In this document: positions 16,488-24,842 of the stretch, one piece after another | Numbering within the stretch: the first letter of the stretch is position 1 | Layout of the letters: each line of letters begins with the position of its first letter | Origin: Streptomyces reniochalinae | GTDB taxonomy: Bacteria; Actinomycetota; Actinomycetes; Streptomycetales; Streptomycetaceae | DNA: 64,000 nt | NCBI RefSeq assembly: GCF_003323735.1 | Contig: NZ_QOIM01000026.1 | Location: 62,001-126,000, forward strand | Reading direction: 5' to 3' | Notes under the pieces: model-generated | What the model saw: the letters and a program-made list of their open reading frames with translations, nothing else | What the model was told of the DNA's origin: nothing | Databases searched by the model: none | Made by a program: the position numbers and the translations under genes

Positions 16488-17597
16488 ATGGCGGATGTGC
16501 TGCTCGCGGTAGGTACGAGAAAGGGCTTGTTCCTCGCCCGGCAGAAGGCCGGGCAGCGGGGTTCGGGCGACTGGGAGTTCACCGGCCCGCACTTCAACGC
16601 GCAGGCCGTGTACTCCCTCAGCGTCGACCGGCGCGGTCCGGGAGGGCCCCGGCTGCTGGCGGGAGGGGACAGCGCCCACTGGGGCCCCTCGGTCTTCCAC
16701 TCCGACGACCTCGGCAAGACGTGGAAGGAGCCGGCCCGTCCGGCCATCACGTACCCGAAGGACACCGAAGCGTCCCTGGAGCGGGTGTGGCAGCTGCAAC
16801 CTGGCGGCGCGGACGAGCCGGGTGTGGTCTACGCGGGGACGGAGCCGGGCGGCCTGTTCCGCTCGCAGGACGGCGGCGAGTCCTTCGAGCTGGTCCGCCC
16901 GCTGTGGGAGCATCCGACCCGGCGTGACTGGGTGCCGGGCGGCGGCGGGCTGGGGCTGCACACGATCCTGGTGGATCCGCGCGACTCCCGGCGGGTGACG
17001 GTGGCCGTCTCGACGGGCGGCGCCTACCGGACAGCGGACGGCGGAGCGAGCTGGGAGCCGTGCAACCGCGGGGTGTCGGCCGTCTTCCTCCCCGAGGGGC
17101 AGCGCTACCCGGAGTACGGGCAGTGTGTGCACAAGGTCGCACGCGACGCGGAGGACCCCGACAGGTTCTACCTGCAAAACCACTGGGGGGTCTTCCGCAG
17201 CGACGACGGCGCCGACACCTGGCAGTCGATCGGCGAGGGACTCCCCTCGGACTTCGGCTTCCCCGTGGCCGCCCACCCGCGCCGGGGCGGCGTGGCCTAC
17301 CTCTTCCCGCTCAACGCGGACGCCGACCGGGTCCCCGCCGAGCACCACTGCCGCGTTCACCGTACGCAGGACGCGGGCGGCAGCTGGGAGGCGCTGGGCA
17401 CCGGGCTGCCGCAGTCGGCGCACTACGGCCCGGTGCTGCGGGACGCGCTGTGCACCGACGACGCCGACCCGGCGGGCCTCTACTTCGGCAACCGCAATGG
17501 TGAGGTGTTCGCGAGCGCGGACGAGGGCGAGAGCTGGCGGCAGTTGGCCCGGCACCTGCCGGACGTGCTGTGTGTACGGGCGGCGGTGATCGACTGA
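16488..17597 (+). CDS. BNR/YVTN-type beta-propeller protein (exo-sialidase-like)
   Basis: This 369-residue beta-propeller protein has sialidase-type Asp-box repeats (SxDxGxxW pattern): SDDLGKTWKEPA, SQDGGESFELV, TADGGASWEPC, SDDGADTWQSI, TQDAGGSWEAL and SADEGESWRQL. Six blades can therefore be recognised. There is no signal peptide, so it is probably cytoplasmic. Catalytic residues of sialidases cannot be assigned. Related proteins are annotated as WD40/YVTN/BNR-like or glycosyl hydrolase, but without proven activity. ATG 16488 is used; an open extension to 16386 lacks family similarity. GGTGG a few bases upstream may serve as a weak ribosome site. Confidence 0.72.
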   Translation: MADVLLAVGTRKGLFLARQKAGQRGSGDWEFTGPHFNAQAVYSLSVDRRGPGGPRLLAGGDSAHWGPSVFHSDDLGKTWKEPARPAITYPKDTEASLERVWQLQPGGADEPGVVYAGTEPGGLFRSQDGGESFELVRPLWEHPTRRDWVPGGGGLGLHTILVDPRDSRRVTVAVSTGGAYRTADGGASWEPCNRGVSAVFLPEGQRYPEYGQCVHKVARDAEDPDRFYLQNHWGVFRSDDGADTWQSIGEGLPSDFGFPVAAHPRRGGVAYLFPLNADADRVPAEHHCRVHRTQDAGGSWEALGTGLPQSAHYGPVLRDALCTDDADPAGLYFGNRNGEVFASADEGESWRQLARHLPDVLCVRAAVID

Positions 17598-17664
17598 GCG
17601 GCGGGGATGCGTGGGCGGAGCGTTCTCTCCGCCGGGTGGCGGCCCGGCCGGGCGGATGAGCCAG

Positions 17665-17670
17665 TAGAGT
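17665..17670 (+). promoter_or_regulatory. Candidate -10 box for leaderless ung transcript
   Basis: TAGAGT lies 8 bases before the GTG start of ung, and no ribosome site is present. This is the geometry of actinobacterial leaderless genes. Confidence 0.45.
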
Positions 17671-17678
17671 GACGGCTC

Positions 17679-18356
17679 GTGGCTGCACGACCGTTGAACG
17701 AGATTGTCGAACCGGGCTGGGCCAAGGCGCTGGAGCCGGTCGCCGAACGCATCGCCTCCATGGGCGAGTTCCTGCGCGCGGAGATCGCGGAGGGGAGGAC
17801 GTATCTCCCCTCGGGAGCCAACGTCCTCAGAGCCTTTCAGCAACCGTTCGACGAGGTGCGCGTCCTCATCGTCGGCCAGGACCCTTACCCCACGCCGGGG
17901 CACGCGGTCGGTCTCTCCTTCTCGGTCGCGCCCGACGTGCGGCCGTTGCCGGGCAGCCTGGAGAACATCTTCCGGGAGATGAACAGCGACCTGGGTCTCC
18001 CCCGCCCTTCGAACGGCGATCTGACGCCCTGGACGCGACAGGGCGTGCTGCTGCTCAACAGGGCGCTGACCACGGCCCCGCGCAGGCCCGCCGCGCATCG
18101 CGGCAAGGGCTGGGAAGAGGTCACAGAACAGGCCATCCGGGCGCTGGTCGCGCGGGAGCGTCCTTTGGTGTCGGTGCTGTGGGGCAGGGACGCACGCAAT
18201 CTGCGTCCCCTGCTGGGCGGCCTGCCCTCGGTGGAGTCCTCGCACCCCTCCCCCATGTCCGCTGACCGGGGCTTCTTCGGTTCGCGCCCGTTCAGCCGCG
18301 TCAACCAACTGCTGGCCCAGCAGGGTGCCGAGCCCGTGGACTGGCGCCTGCCGTGA
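17679..18356 (+). CDS. ung: Uracil-DNA glycosylase, family 1
   Basis: This enzyme removes uracil from DNA as the first step of base excision repair in the cytoplasm. The catalytic water-activating motif GQDPYP is at residues 66-71 (Asp68), and the leucine-loop motif HPSPMSA is at 189-195 (His189). The uracil-binding LLNRALT is near 125-131. At 225 residues it is full length for the family. The GTG start fits the leaderless promoter geometry. Its last four bases (GTGA) overlap the start of the following BadF-type kinase gene, so the two are translationally coupled. Confidence 0.93.
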   Translation: MAARPLNEIVEPGWAKALEPVAERIASMGEFLRAEIAEGRTYLPSGANVLRAFQQPFDEVRVLIVGQDPYPTPGHAVGLSFSVAPDVRPLPGSLENIFREMNSDLGLPRPSNGDLTPWTRQGVLLLNRALTTAPRRPAAHRGKGWEEVTEQAIRALVARERPLVSVLWGRDARNLRPLLGGLPSVESSHPSPMSADRGFFGSRPFSRVNQLLAQQGAEPVDWRLP

Positions 18357-19516
18357 GCACGGGGGCGGCCGGCGAGGGCACATGGGTGCTCGGGGTGGAC
18401 TCGGGAGGGTCGGGGCTCCGGGTCGCCCTCGGGTGGCAGCAGGCGGACGTGAGGGCGAGTCCCCGGCCGGTGGGGAGTGTCACCTGTGCGGAGCCGGTCC
18501 GCACGAACGCCTCGGGCATCGATCCGGCGCACATGGCGGAGCAGTTGGTGCCCGCCGTGCGGACCTTGCTGGACGAGGCGGAGGCCCGGCCCGCGCCCGG
18601 CTCCGGGATCGCGGCCGCCGCCGGGGCCAGGCGCGCCCCACAGCCGCGGATCGCGGCGGCCTGTGTCGGCGCCGCGGGGATGGCCACGCTCGGCGACGGG
18701 CTGCGCGCCGAGTTGCCGGGTCTTTTGGCGCGGGAGTTCCGGGTACGCCGGTCGGCGCTCGCCGCCGACGCCGTGACGGCGTACGCGGGCGCGCTCGGCG
18801 AGCGGCCGGGGGCGGTGGTCGCGGCGGGCACCGGGATGATCGCCATGGGCACCGATCTGGCCACCTGGCGACGCGCCGACGGCTGGGGCCACCTGCTGGG
18901 CGACTGCGGCAGCGGCGCCTGGATCGGCCGCGCGGGCCTGGAAGCAGCCCTGCGCGCTCACGACGGACGAGCGGGTGGCTCGGCGGCGCTGCGGGACAGG
19001 GCGGAGTCCGTATTCGGAGCGCCCCTCAGCGGGCTGCCAGGCCGGCTGTACCCGCGCACCGACCGTCCCGCCGTGCTCGCCTCGTTCGCGCCGGAGGTGG
19101 CACGGTGCGCGGAGCGGGACCACGTGGCGGCGGGCATCCTGCGAGCGGCCGCCCGCGAGATCGCGGGCAGCGCCGTGGCCGTGTGCCCTTCCGGCGACGC
19201 CGCGTGCCCTGCCGACGACAAGGGACCCGTGCGTCCTTCCGGCGGCGAGGTGCCGGGTGAAGGGCCGCGGGAGGCGCGCGGGGTGACGCCCGTGCGCGTC
19301 GCCTTCACCGGTGGCCTGTTCGCCATGGGCGAGCCCCTCACCGAACCGCTGCGCAACGAGTTGGCCGAGCGGCTGCCGCAGGCCCGGGTGGTCGAGGCCG
19401 CGGGAGGCCCGCTGGACGGCGCGCTGCTGCTCGCGGGGCGCCTGGCCACAGGCGGTGTCGCGCTGCCGCCCGACCCGGCTCTGCTGCACCTCACGGACGC
19501 TCCTGGGGCCGCCTGA
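18353..19516 (+). CDS. BadF/BcrA-type ATPase, N-acetylglucosamine kinase-like
   Basis: This second BadF/BadG/BcrA/BcrD-family ATPase of the window is similar to human/bacterial N-acetylglucosamine kinases. The phosphate-1 motif is DSGGSGLR (about residues 16-23). The central glycine-rich GTGMIAMG and [17 protein letters not shown] (about 160-195) are family signatures, and VAFTGGLF (near 318) forms the adenosine site. A low-complexity insertion (about residues 275-310) precedes that motif. It overlaps ung by four bases (GTGA). Substrate is not evident; an amino sugar or muramic-acid derivative is likely from the family. The pairing with ung seems accidental in pathway terms but is tight. Confidence 0.75.
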   Translation: MSTGAAGEGTWVLGVDSGGSGLRVALGWQQADVRASPRPVGSVTCAEPVRTNASGIDPAHMAEQLVPAVRTLLDEAEARPAPGSGIAAAAGARRAPQPRIAAACVGAAGMATLGDGLRAELPGLLAREFRVRRSALAADAVTAYAGALGERPGAVVAAGTGMIAMGTDLATWRRADGWGHLLGDCGSGAWIGRAGLEAALRAHDGRAGGSAALRDRAESVFGAPLSGLPGRLYPRTDRPAVLASFAPEVARCAERDHVAAGILRAAAREIAGSAVAVCPSGDAACPADDKGPVRPSGGEVPGEGPREARGVTPVRVAFTGGLFAMGEPLTEPLRNELAERLPQARVVEAAGGPLDGALLLAGRLATGGVALPPDPALLHLTDAPGAA

Positions 19517-19749
19517 GGCAGGCTCCCGCCCGCCCCCGGCGGCGTCCGCCTGTGGGCGCTGGCCTGTCCTGCCGGATCGTCCTGCCACCTCCCGCGTGGC
19601 CCAACGGACACATCCGGTCGTAGACGGAGCAGCCTGGGGCAGGAAGAGTCAGAGAACAGCGCACTTCGACCCGGGCGAAACGGGACATACGCCCACCTGC
19701 CTCCCCCGGCCGAACAGCCGACCTCATCAAGGCATTAGCATGCGGGCGC

Positions 19750-20745
19750 ATGAGCTCCCCCACAGGACCGGACAATGGCCTGCCCGTACGAATGCCACGT
19801 CCCCGCCGGCCCGGACGGCACCGCCGCCCGGAGCCCGTCGTCGCCCCCGAGGGCGCGCCGGCCCTGGTTTTGGCCGTCCCCGGCACCCCCTCCAGCGCCA
19901 CGCGCAGCCTCGCGGAGGAGACGCTGAGCATCGCGCGCTCGGAGCTGCCCGGTCTCGACGCGCGGATCGGTTTCACCGACGGTGACGACGAGGAGTTCCC
20001 CACCATCCGCGCCGCCCTCACCTCGGCGGTGACCGACCGTGCGACCCGGATACGGTACGCGCGGGAGGCCCGCGAGATGTCGGCGGCGACCGCCGGCGGA
20101 GCGGCCGCGGAGGAGTCCGAGTCCCCCGTCACCGCCCCTGCCCGCGAGGAGGAGGACGGCCTGCCCGCCGTCGTCGTCCCGCTGCTGGCCGGACCGGACG
20201 CCGCCCAGCTGCGGCGCATCCGTCAGGAGGTGCTGGGCAGCGGCTCCGGAGCCGAGCTGACCGACGTCCTGGGGCCGCACCCGCTGCTCGCCGAAGCCGT
20301 TCACGTGCGGCTCTCCGAGGCGGGCCTGGCACGTGCCGACCGGGCCCGGCTCTTCACGGTGGCGACAGCGGCGGACGGCATCATCCTGGCCACCGTCGGC
20401 GGGGAGGAAGCCGTGCAGGCGGCCGGTATCACCGGCATGCTGCTGGCGGCCCGGCTGGCGGTGCCGGTACTCGCCGCGGCGCTCGACGACGAGGGCGCCA
20501 TCCAGCACACGGCCGAACAGCTGCGCGGCTCGGGTTCGCAGAACCTGGCCGTCGCCCCGTGCCTGATCGGCCCGGAGATCGCTGACGGGCTGCTGGAGGC
20601 CGCCGCGCAGGAAGCGGGCTGCTCGACGGCGGAGCCGCTGGGTGCCTACCCCGCGCTGGGCAAGCTCGTGGCGTCCACGTTCGCGACCAAGGCCGGGATC
20701 GCCCAGCCGGAGGCAGCCCAGCAACAGGGCATGCCGGTGCGCTGA
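19750..20745 (+). CDS. CbiX/sirohydrochlorin chelatase-like protein
   Basis: This protein of 331 residues contains a CbiX-like (sirohydrochlorin cobalto/ferrochelatase) fold, with ALVLAVPGTPSSATRSLAEE at the front (about residues 38-57), VVVPLLAGPDAAQLRRIR (about 139-156) and GPHPLLAEAV (about 176). Classical CbiX begins its strand with a histidine (AHGS); here the equivalent is VPGTP, so the metal-binding histidine is missing at that place and chelatase activity is doubtful. Streptomyces carries such degenerate members in addition to true chelatases. A TAGCAT -10-like box lies 8 bases before ATG 19750 with no ribosome site, suggesting a leaderless message. Confidence 0.6.
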   Translation: MSSPTGPDNGLPVRMPRPRRPGRHRRPEPVVAPEGAPALVLAVPGTPSSATRSLAEETLSIARSELPGLDARIGFTDGDDEEFPTIRAALTSAVTDRATRIRYAREAREMSAATAGGAAAEESESPVTAPAREEEDGLPAVVVPLLAGPDAAQLRRIRQEVLGSGSGAELTDVLGPHPLLAEAVHVRLSEAGLARADRARLFTVATAADGIILATVGGEEAVQAAGITGMLLAARLAVPVLAAALDDEGAIQHTAEQLRGSGSQNLAVAPCLIGPEIADGLLEAAAQEAGCSTAEPLGAYPALGKLVASTFATKAGIAQPEAAQQQGMPVR

Positions 20746-20860
20746 GCTGGCGGCACGGTCACCCGCCGCGAGGCGGGCGGCCCGCCACGCAGGGGTGGGC
20801 GGCCCGACGCGGGGCGGCTGAGCCCGGACGACGCAGCGGTCGCGCGTGCTGTGTGCGACA

Positions 20861-20950
20861 GAGGCGCCGTACCCGCGCGGAGACCCCTTTGGCGGGTACG
20901 GCGCCTCCGTCCGACCGGACATGGGCTTCTCTCAGCGCGGGTACGGCGCC
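20861..20950. terminator. Bidirectional terminator-like hairpin with a third motif copy
   Basis: GAGGCGCCGTACCCGC (20861-20876) is inverted exactly at 20892-20907, with a 15-base loop. A further direct copy of the inner motif GCGGGTACGGCGCC lies at 20937-20950. The structure sits between the convergent CbiX-like and lactonase genes. There is no U-tract, as is usual for hairpin terminators in this group. Confidence 0.65.
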
Positions 20951-20981
20951 CCCGCCCGGCGGTAAGGGACCATCCAGCCGG

Positions 20982-22079
20982 TCAGTCGAGAGGGACGTCG
21001 AAAACGACGCAGGAAGCGGCGGGAGCCGGCAGTGAGCCTCCTCGGTGCGGCATGCCGGTCTCGGGGTCCACGTCGAACCAGGTGACATCACCGGACCGTT
21101 CGTTGGCCGCGTACAGCCGGCCGCCCGCCGGGGGCGCGGCGAGATCGCGCGGCCAGTGGCCGCCGCACGGAACGGTGGCCGTGAGGACGGGCAGCTCATC
21201 CGCCGTCAGGTCGAGGACGGCGATGCTGTCGTCACCCCGGTTCGCGACCCAGGCGAAGCGTCCGTCGGGCGAGAGGACCAGCGCGGAGGGGTAGTTGTCC
21301 GGGCCCGTGCGTCCGGACGGCACGACCCGGCTCTCCCCCAGAGCCTCCAGCTCACCGGTCCCGCTGTGCCAACGGCAGGTCGTCACTGTCGAGTCCAGTT
21401 CGTTGACGACGTACACCCGTTCGCCTTCCGGCGGTTCCGCTGTCCGGCCGCTCGCCCCGGAGGCGAAAGCCAGATGGCGCGGGCCGGTTCCGGCGCGGAG
21501 CGGCACCTCGCGGTGGAGGCGGAGACCTGGGGGCGTGCCCCGCACGTCGTAGATCCACACCGAGTCGGTCCCCAGATCGGTGACGAGCAGCCACTGCCCC
21601 GACGGGTCGGGTACGACGGCGTGGGCGTGCGGCCCCTCCTGCCTGTCCGCGACGGGCCCGCTCCCGTGGTGCTGACGCGTGACGGGAGCAGGTCCCAGGC
21701 TGCCGTCGGCGCGCAGGGGCAGGGCGGTGACGCTCCCCGAGGTGTAGTTCGCCGTGAACAGACGGCCATCCGCAACACTCAGATGCGTGGGGCCTGCGGC
21801 GTCCACGGAAACGGTGCCTCCCAGAGGTTCGGGAGGCCCGTCATGGCGCGGGGAGAACGCCGCGGCACCGCCCTGGTCGCTCTCGCTGACCGCGTAGAGG
21901 GTTCTCCCTGCGGGGGCCAATGCGAGGAACGACGGGTCCGCGACGGCGCCTTCCGTGTGATGCAGCGGGGTGAGTGCCCCGGTGGCGGCGTCGAGGCCCG
22001 CCGTGGTGATACCGCGGCCTCCCGCGGAGGTGAACGATCCGATGTAGGCCCGTGCCCGGCGGTGTGTACCCTCGGCCAT
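20982..22079 (-). CDS. Lactonase family beta-propeller (6-phosphogluconolactonase-like)
   Basis: This seven-bladed beta-propeller belongs to the Pgl/YbhE lactonase family (PF10282). Blade motifs include AYIGSFTSAGGRGI near the N terminus, DPSFLALAPAGRTLYAVSE, GPTHLSVADGRLFTANY, HAHAVVPDPSGQWLLVTDLG, GPRHLAFA, VYVVNELDSTV and YPSALVLSPDGRFAWVANR. At 365 residues the length is typical. It may hydrolyse 6-phosphogluconolactone or another sugar lactone in the cytoplasm. ATG 22079 is preferred; ATG 22133 in the same frame is possible but would sit directly against the DasR-like site. A dre-like dyad 55 bases upstream suggests control by the amino-sugar regulator DasR. Confidence 0.72.
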   Translation of the reverse strand: MAEGTHRRARAYIGSFTSAGGRGITTAGLDAATGALTPLHHTEGAVADPSFLALAPAGRTLYAVSESDQGGAAAFSPRHDGPPEPLGGTVSVDAAGPTHLSVADGRLFTANYTSGSVTALPLRADGSLGPAPVTRQHHGSGPVADRQEGPHAHAVVPDPSGQWLLVTDLGTDSVWIYDVRGTPPGLRLHREVPLRAGTGPRHLAFASGASGRTAEPPEGERVYVVNELDSTVTTCRWHSGTGELEALGESRVVPSGRTGPDNYPSALVLSPDGRFAWVANRGDDSIAVLDLTADELPVLTATVPCGGHWPRDLAAPPAGGRLYAANERSGDVTWFDVDPETGMPHRGGSLPAPAASCVVFDVPLD

Positions 22080-22133
22080 CGCGCTGCCCTTCGCCGCTCC
22101 GTCTGGGACAACGACGGTAACAGGTAGACGCAT

Positions 22134-22147
22134 TTGGTCTGGACCAA
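22134..22147. promoter_or_regulatory. DasR-responsive element (dre)-like dyad
   Basis: TTGGTCTGGACCAA is a 6-2-6 inverted repeat. Its core TGGTCTGGACCA differs by one base from TGGTCTAGACCA, the centre of the DasR (GntR family) consensus. It lies 55-68 bases upstream of the preferred start of the lactonase gene, where an operator is expected. Confidence 0.55.
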
Positions 22148-22174
22148 TCGTCGGCCGTGGGCTGCTCATGGACC

Positions 22175-22217
22175 GCTCGCCGGCCGCCGGCCATTGACTG
22201 CTCGCCGGCCGCCGGCC
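22175..22217. repeat. Two 18-bp direct repeats in an intergenic region
   Basis: GCTCGCCGGCCGCCGGCC occurs at 22175-22192 and again at 22200-22217 (period 25). Each copy can itself fold into a GC hairpin. They lie downstream of the CocE stop codon on the minus strand, so they may form its terminator. Confidence 0.6.
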
Positions 22218-22238
22218 GTTTCCTGGAGGGCTGCCGCG

Positions 22239-23927
22239 TTACGCCGGCTCGGAGCTGGTCGGAAGTACCAGCGCCGAGTCCGCGTGGAGCGTCAGGTGCA
22301 CCGGCGTGGCGGCGGTGGCGTCCAGCGGCGACTCACCTGTGCCGGGGCCGTGGGTGTAGCGCGGATGGGCGCCTCCGCTGATCTGCCAGCGTATGCGGTG
22401 ACCGGCGGCGAAGCGGTGGGCTGTGGAGCTCATCGGCACGGTGGTCTGCGAGGACGACGCCCCTTCCGCCGTCCGTAGCCGGCGGAATCCGTCACAGACG
22501 TTGACAGAGCGGCCCTGTGGGTCCACATCGCACAGGCGGGTGAAGACATCGGCGTATCCGGTGTCCGTGGAGACGGTCACCCGTGCGCAGACGGGGCCCA
22601 GGATCTCGAGGGGCTCGGTCAGCGGCGGGCCGGTGAAGGTCACGACGTCGTCCCGGGCCTCCAGCGCGCGGTTGTCCCGGGGCCCTGCGGTGGGGGAGAG
22701 AGTCGGGCCCCCGAGAGAGGGGGTGGGGTCGGCAAGGTCGTGGCGGAACGCCGTCACGGGTGCGGAGTCCGTCGGGGCCTGCCGGGTGAGATGTCCGCCG
22801 GCGAGGGGATACCAGGCGGTGGCAGTCGTGGCCGGCGGCCAGTCGTCGAGATCCCGCCAGGTGTTCTCGCCGCTGAGGTGCACGCGCACCGCCGTGGGCC
22901 GCAGCCCGGAGGGATCGGCGTACAGGTGGGCACGCAGCCAGGCGAGGCTTTCGGCGAACACCTGCGGCCATCCGCGTTGCAGGGCGGACGTGTGTGTCCA
23001 GGGGCCGACGAGCAGGGTGGCCTCACATCCGGCCCGGCGCAGCCGGCCGTACTGCTCGAGGGTCTGGTCGGCCAGCGTGTCGTACCACCCGGTGATCAAA
23101 GCGGTGGGCACGCGCAGCCGCTCCGCCGACTGTGCCAACGACGCGCCTCGCCAGTAGGCGTCCTCGGCGTCCGGATGTGTCAGCGCGTCGTCCAGCCAGG
23201 GGATCTCGTCCCCGAGGGCCGACACGTAGGCCCCCCGCAACGGTTGCGTGGCGGTGACGTCGCGTACGCGGCGCTGGAGACGCAGTGTCGCCCTGAGGAA
23301 CGGCGCCATGCCCTGGTGCTGGTAGTGGATGCCGACGGCCGCGGCGAGGGCGTTCTCCAGACGGAGCACACCGTCCGCGTGGAACAGGTCGTGGGGGTCG
23401 TGCAGCCCTACCTGCACCACCATCGCCTTCAGCTCCGGCGGTGGGTCCGAGGCCAGCGCCCCTTGCACGTAGCCCAGGTAACTGGGCCCGACGGTTCCCA
23501 GCACTCCGTTGAACCAGGGCTGTTCGCGCAGCCAGGACACGGTGGCCAGGCCGTCGGCGGCCTCGTTGCGCCACAGGTCGAACGCGCCGCCCGAACCGCC
23601 GGTGCCGCGGCAGCTTTGCAGGAGAACGTGGAAGCCTTGTTCGGCGAAGAGCAGGCCGTACTGCGGTGACCACGGCAGGCCTCGGCCGTACGGCGAGCGG
23701 ACGAGGAGCGTGGGGAAGTCGCCCTGGGCGCGCGGGAAGTAGTGGTCAGCGATCAAGGGGCTGCCGTCGGCCGCCGGTACCACCAGCCCCGGTTCCCATC
23801 CGGCCTCGTGCTGTTTCGCCGGCAGTCCGCGCCAGGTCGCCCTCATCAGCCGGGAGGACAGTGGCGGCTTTCCGGTGGGTGGCGCCCAGGCCTGCCCCGC
23901 GACGGCTTCGGGCGTGCGTGATGACAT
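22239..23927 (-). CDS. CocE/NonD family hydrolase (X-Pro dipeptidyl-peptidase-like)
   Basis: This alpha/beta hydrolase of the CocE/NonD family (cocaine esterase, glutaryl-acylase, X-Pro peptidase relatives) has 562 residues. The nucleophile elbow is GPSYLGY (serine about residue 155). The N-terminal LIADHYFPRAQGDFPTLLVRSPYG and SCRGTGGSGG form the oxyanion region; GWYDTLADQTLEQY gives the acid and GPWTHTS the histidine. The C-terminal jelly-roll X-Pro-C domain runs from about residue 330 to the end. ATG 23927 has AGGAGG upstream. There is no signal peptide. It is divergent from a TetR gene, with a perfect 14-bp inverted repeat in between, so the TetR very probably represses it. Confidence 0.85.
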   Translation of the reverse strand: MSSRTPEAVAGQAWAPPTGKPPLSSRLMRATWRGLPAKQHEAGWEPGLVVPAADGSPLIADHYFPRAQGDFPTLLVRSPYGRGLPWSPQYGLLFAEQGFHVLLQSCRGTGGSGGAFDLWRNEAADGLATVSWLREQPWFNGVLGTVGPSYLGYVQGALASDPPPELKAMVVQVGLHDPHDLFHADGVLRLENALAAAVGIHYQHQGMAPFLRATLRLQRRVRDVTATQPLRGAYVSALGDEIPWLDDALTHPDAEDAYWRGASLAQSAERLRVPTALITGWYDTLADQTLEQYGRLRRAGCEATLLVGPWTHTSALQRGWPQVFAESLAWLRAHLYADPSGLRPTAVRVHLSGENTWRDLDDWPPATTATAWYPLAGGHLTRQAPTDSAPVTAFRHDLADPTPSLGGPTLSPTAGPRDNRALEARDDVVTFTGPPLTEPLEILGPVCARVTVSTDTGYADVFTRLCDVDPQGRSVNVCDGFRRLRTAEGASSSQTTVPMSSTAHRFAAGHRIRWQISGGAHPRYTHGPGTGESPLDATAATPVHLTLHADSALVLPTSSEPA

Positions 23928-23936
23928 CGTGCCCTC

Positions 23937-23967
23937 CTCTATTCTCGTACTACGTACGAGAATAGAG
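23937..23967. promoter_or_regulatory. TetR operator: perfect 14-bp inverted repeat
   Basis: CTCTATTCTCGTAC (23937-23950) is exactly inverted at 23954-23967, with a 3-base centre. The site lies 9 bases from the CocE start codon and covers its leader. Its AT content contrasts with the surroundings. Confidence 0.75.
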
Positions 23968-24094
23968 GATGCTTGGATGGTCTTCGCAAGAGCCGTCGCT
24001 CGACAGCCGGAGATCTCGACAGCCAGAGCCACTCGGCGGCGGGAAGCGCGCAGCGGCCGGAAGCACGCGGCAGCCAGGAAAGGAGAGCGGAACC

Positions 24095-24811
24095 GTGTCC
24101 CGTGACGGAAGGTCCGGTGCCGGCGGCGTCGATCCCGAAGAGCTCTGGTTGCGCCCCGGCGAGCCGCGCAGGGGCCGCAAACCTTCCTTCAGCCGTGCGG
24201 CGATCACCGCAGCCGCCGTCGCTCTCGCGGACACCCACGGGCTCGAGGTGGTCACCATGCGGCGGGTGGCCGCCGAGGTCGGCGCGGGCGTCATGTCGCT
24301 CTACAGCTACGCCCCCGACAAGGACACACTGCTCGAGCTGATGGTCGACCACGTCAGCGGCGAGCTCACGGCCACGGACCCGCCCAGCGGAGACTGGCGT
24401 GCCGATCTGAAGGCCGTGACCCACGTGCAGCGCGCCCACATGCTGCGCCACCCCTGGCTGCCCGCCGCCCTGCTCACCCACCGTGTCCCGGGCCCCAACA
24501 CGCTGGCCTTCCTGGAACACGTGCTCGCCGTCCTGCGGCCCACCGGGCTGGACGGCGCGGCGAGGCTGGAGGTCTTCGCTCAGATCACCTCATTCGTGAC
24601 GGGCCACGTCTCTCACGAGATCGCGCAGGCCGCGGTCTCACGGTCACCGGACAGGACCGCGGCCGAGGGCCGCTACCTCGCCGCTGTCGCGGCCGACGGC
24701 TGCCACCCGGAACTCGCCGAGGCCCTTGCGGCCCCCCGCCGCCCCCTCGCGCCCGACGCGACCTTCACCCGGTTCCTCAACCGCCTGATCGACGGCCTCG
24801 ACACCGACTGA
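24095..24811 (+). CDS. TetR-family regulator (TetR_C_1 type)
   Basis: This TetR-type regulator has its helix-turn-helix at about residues 35-80 (ALADTHGLEVVTMRRVAAEV and AGVMSLYSYAPDKDTLLELM). The ligand domain resembles the tetracycline-repressor C-terminal type (TetR_C_1), with HPWLPAALLTHRVPGPNTL. GTG 24095 is preferred because AAAGGAG lies 10 bases upstream; the frame upstream reads across the operator region. This gives 238 residues. It likely controls itself and the divergent CocE-type hydrolase through the 23937-23967 palindrome. Confidence 0.82.
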   Translation: MSRDGRSGAGGVDPEELWLRPGEPRRGRKPSFSRAAITAAAVALADTHGLEVVTMRRVAAEVGAGVMSLYSYAPDKDTLLELMVDHVSGELTATDPPSGDWRADLKAVTHVQRAHMLRHPWLPAALLTHRVPGPNTLAFLEHVLAVLRPTGLDGAARLEVFAQITSFVTGHVSHEIAQAAVSRSPDRTAAEGRYLAAVAADGCHPELAEALAAPRRPLAPDATFTRFLNRLIDGLDTD

Positions 24812-24842
24812 TGCCACGCATCCGCGTGGCCCGCCCGGCACA

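Noticed and set aside
18353..19516. Assignment of the second BadF-type kinase to the csn pathway
   Set aside because: It is 11 kb away, coupled to ung and without a csn-type palindrome.
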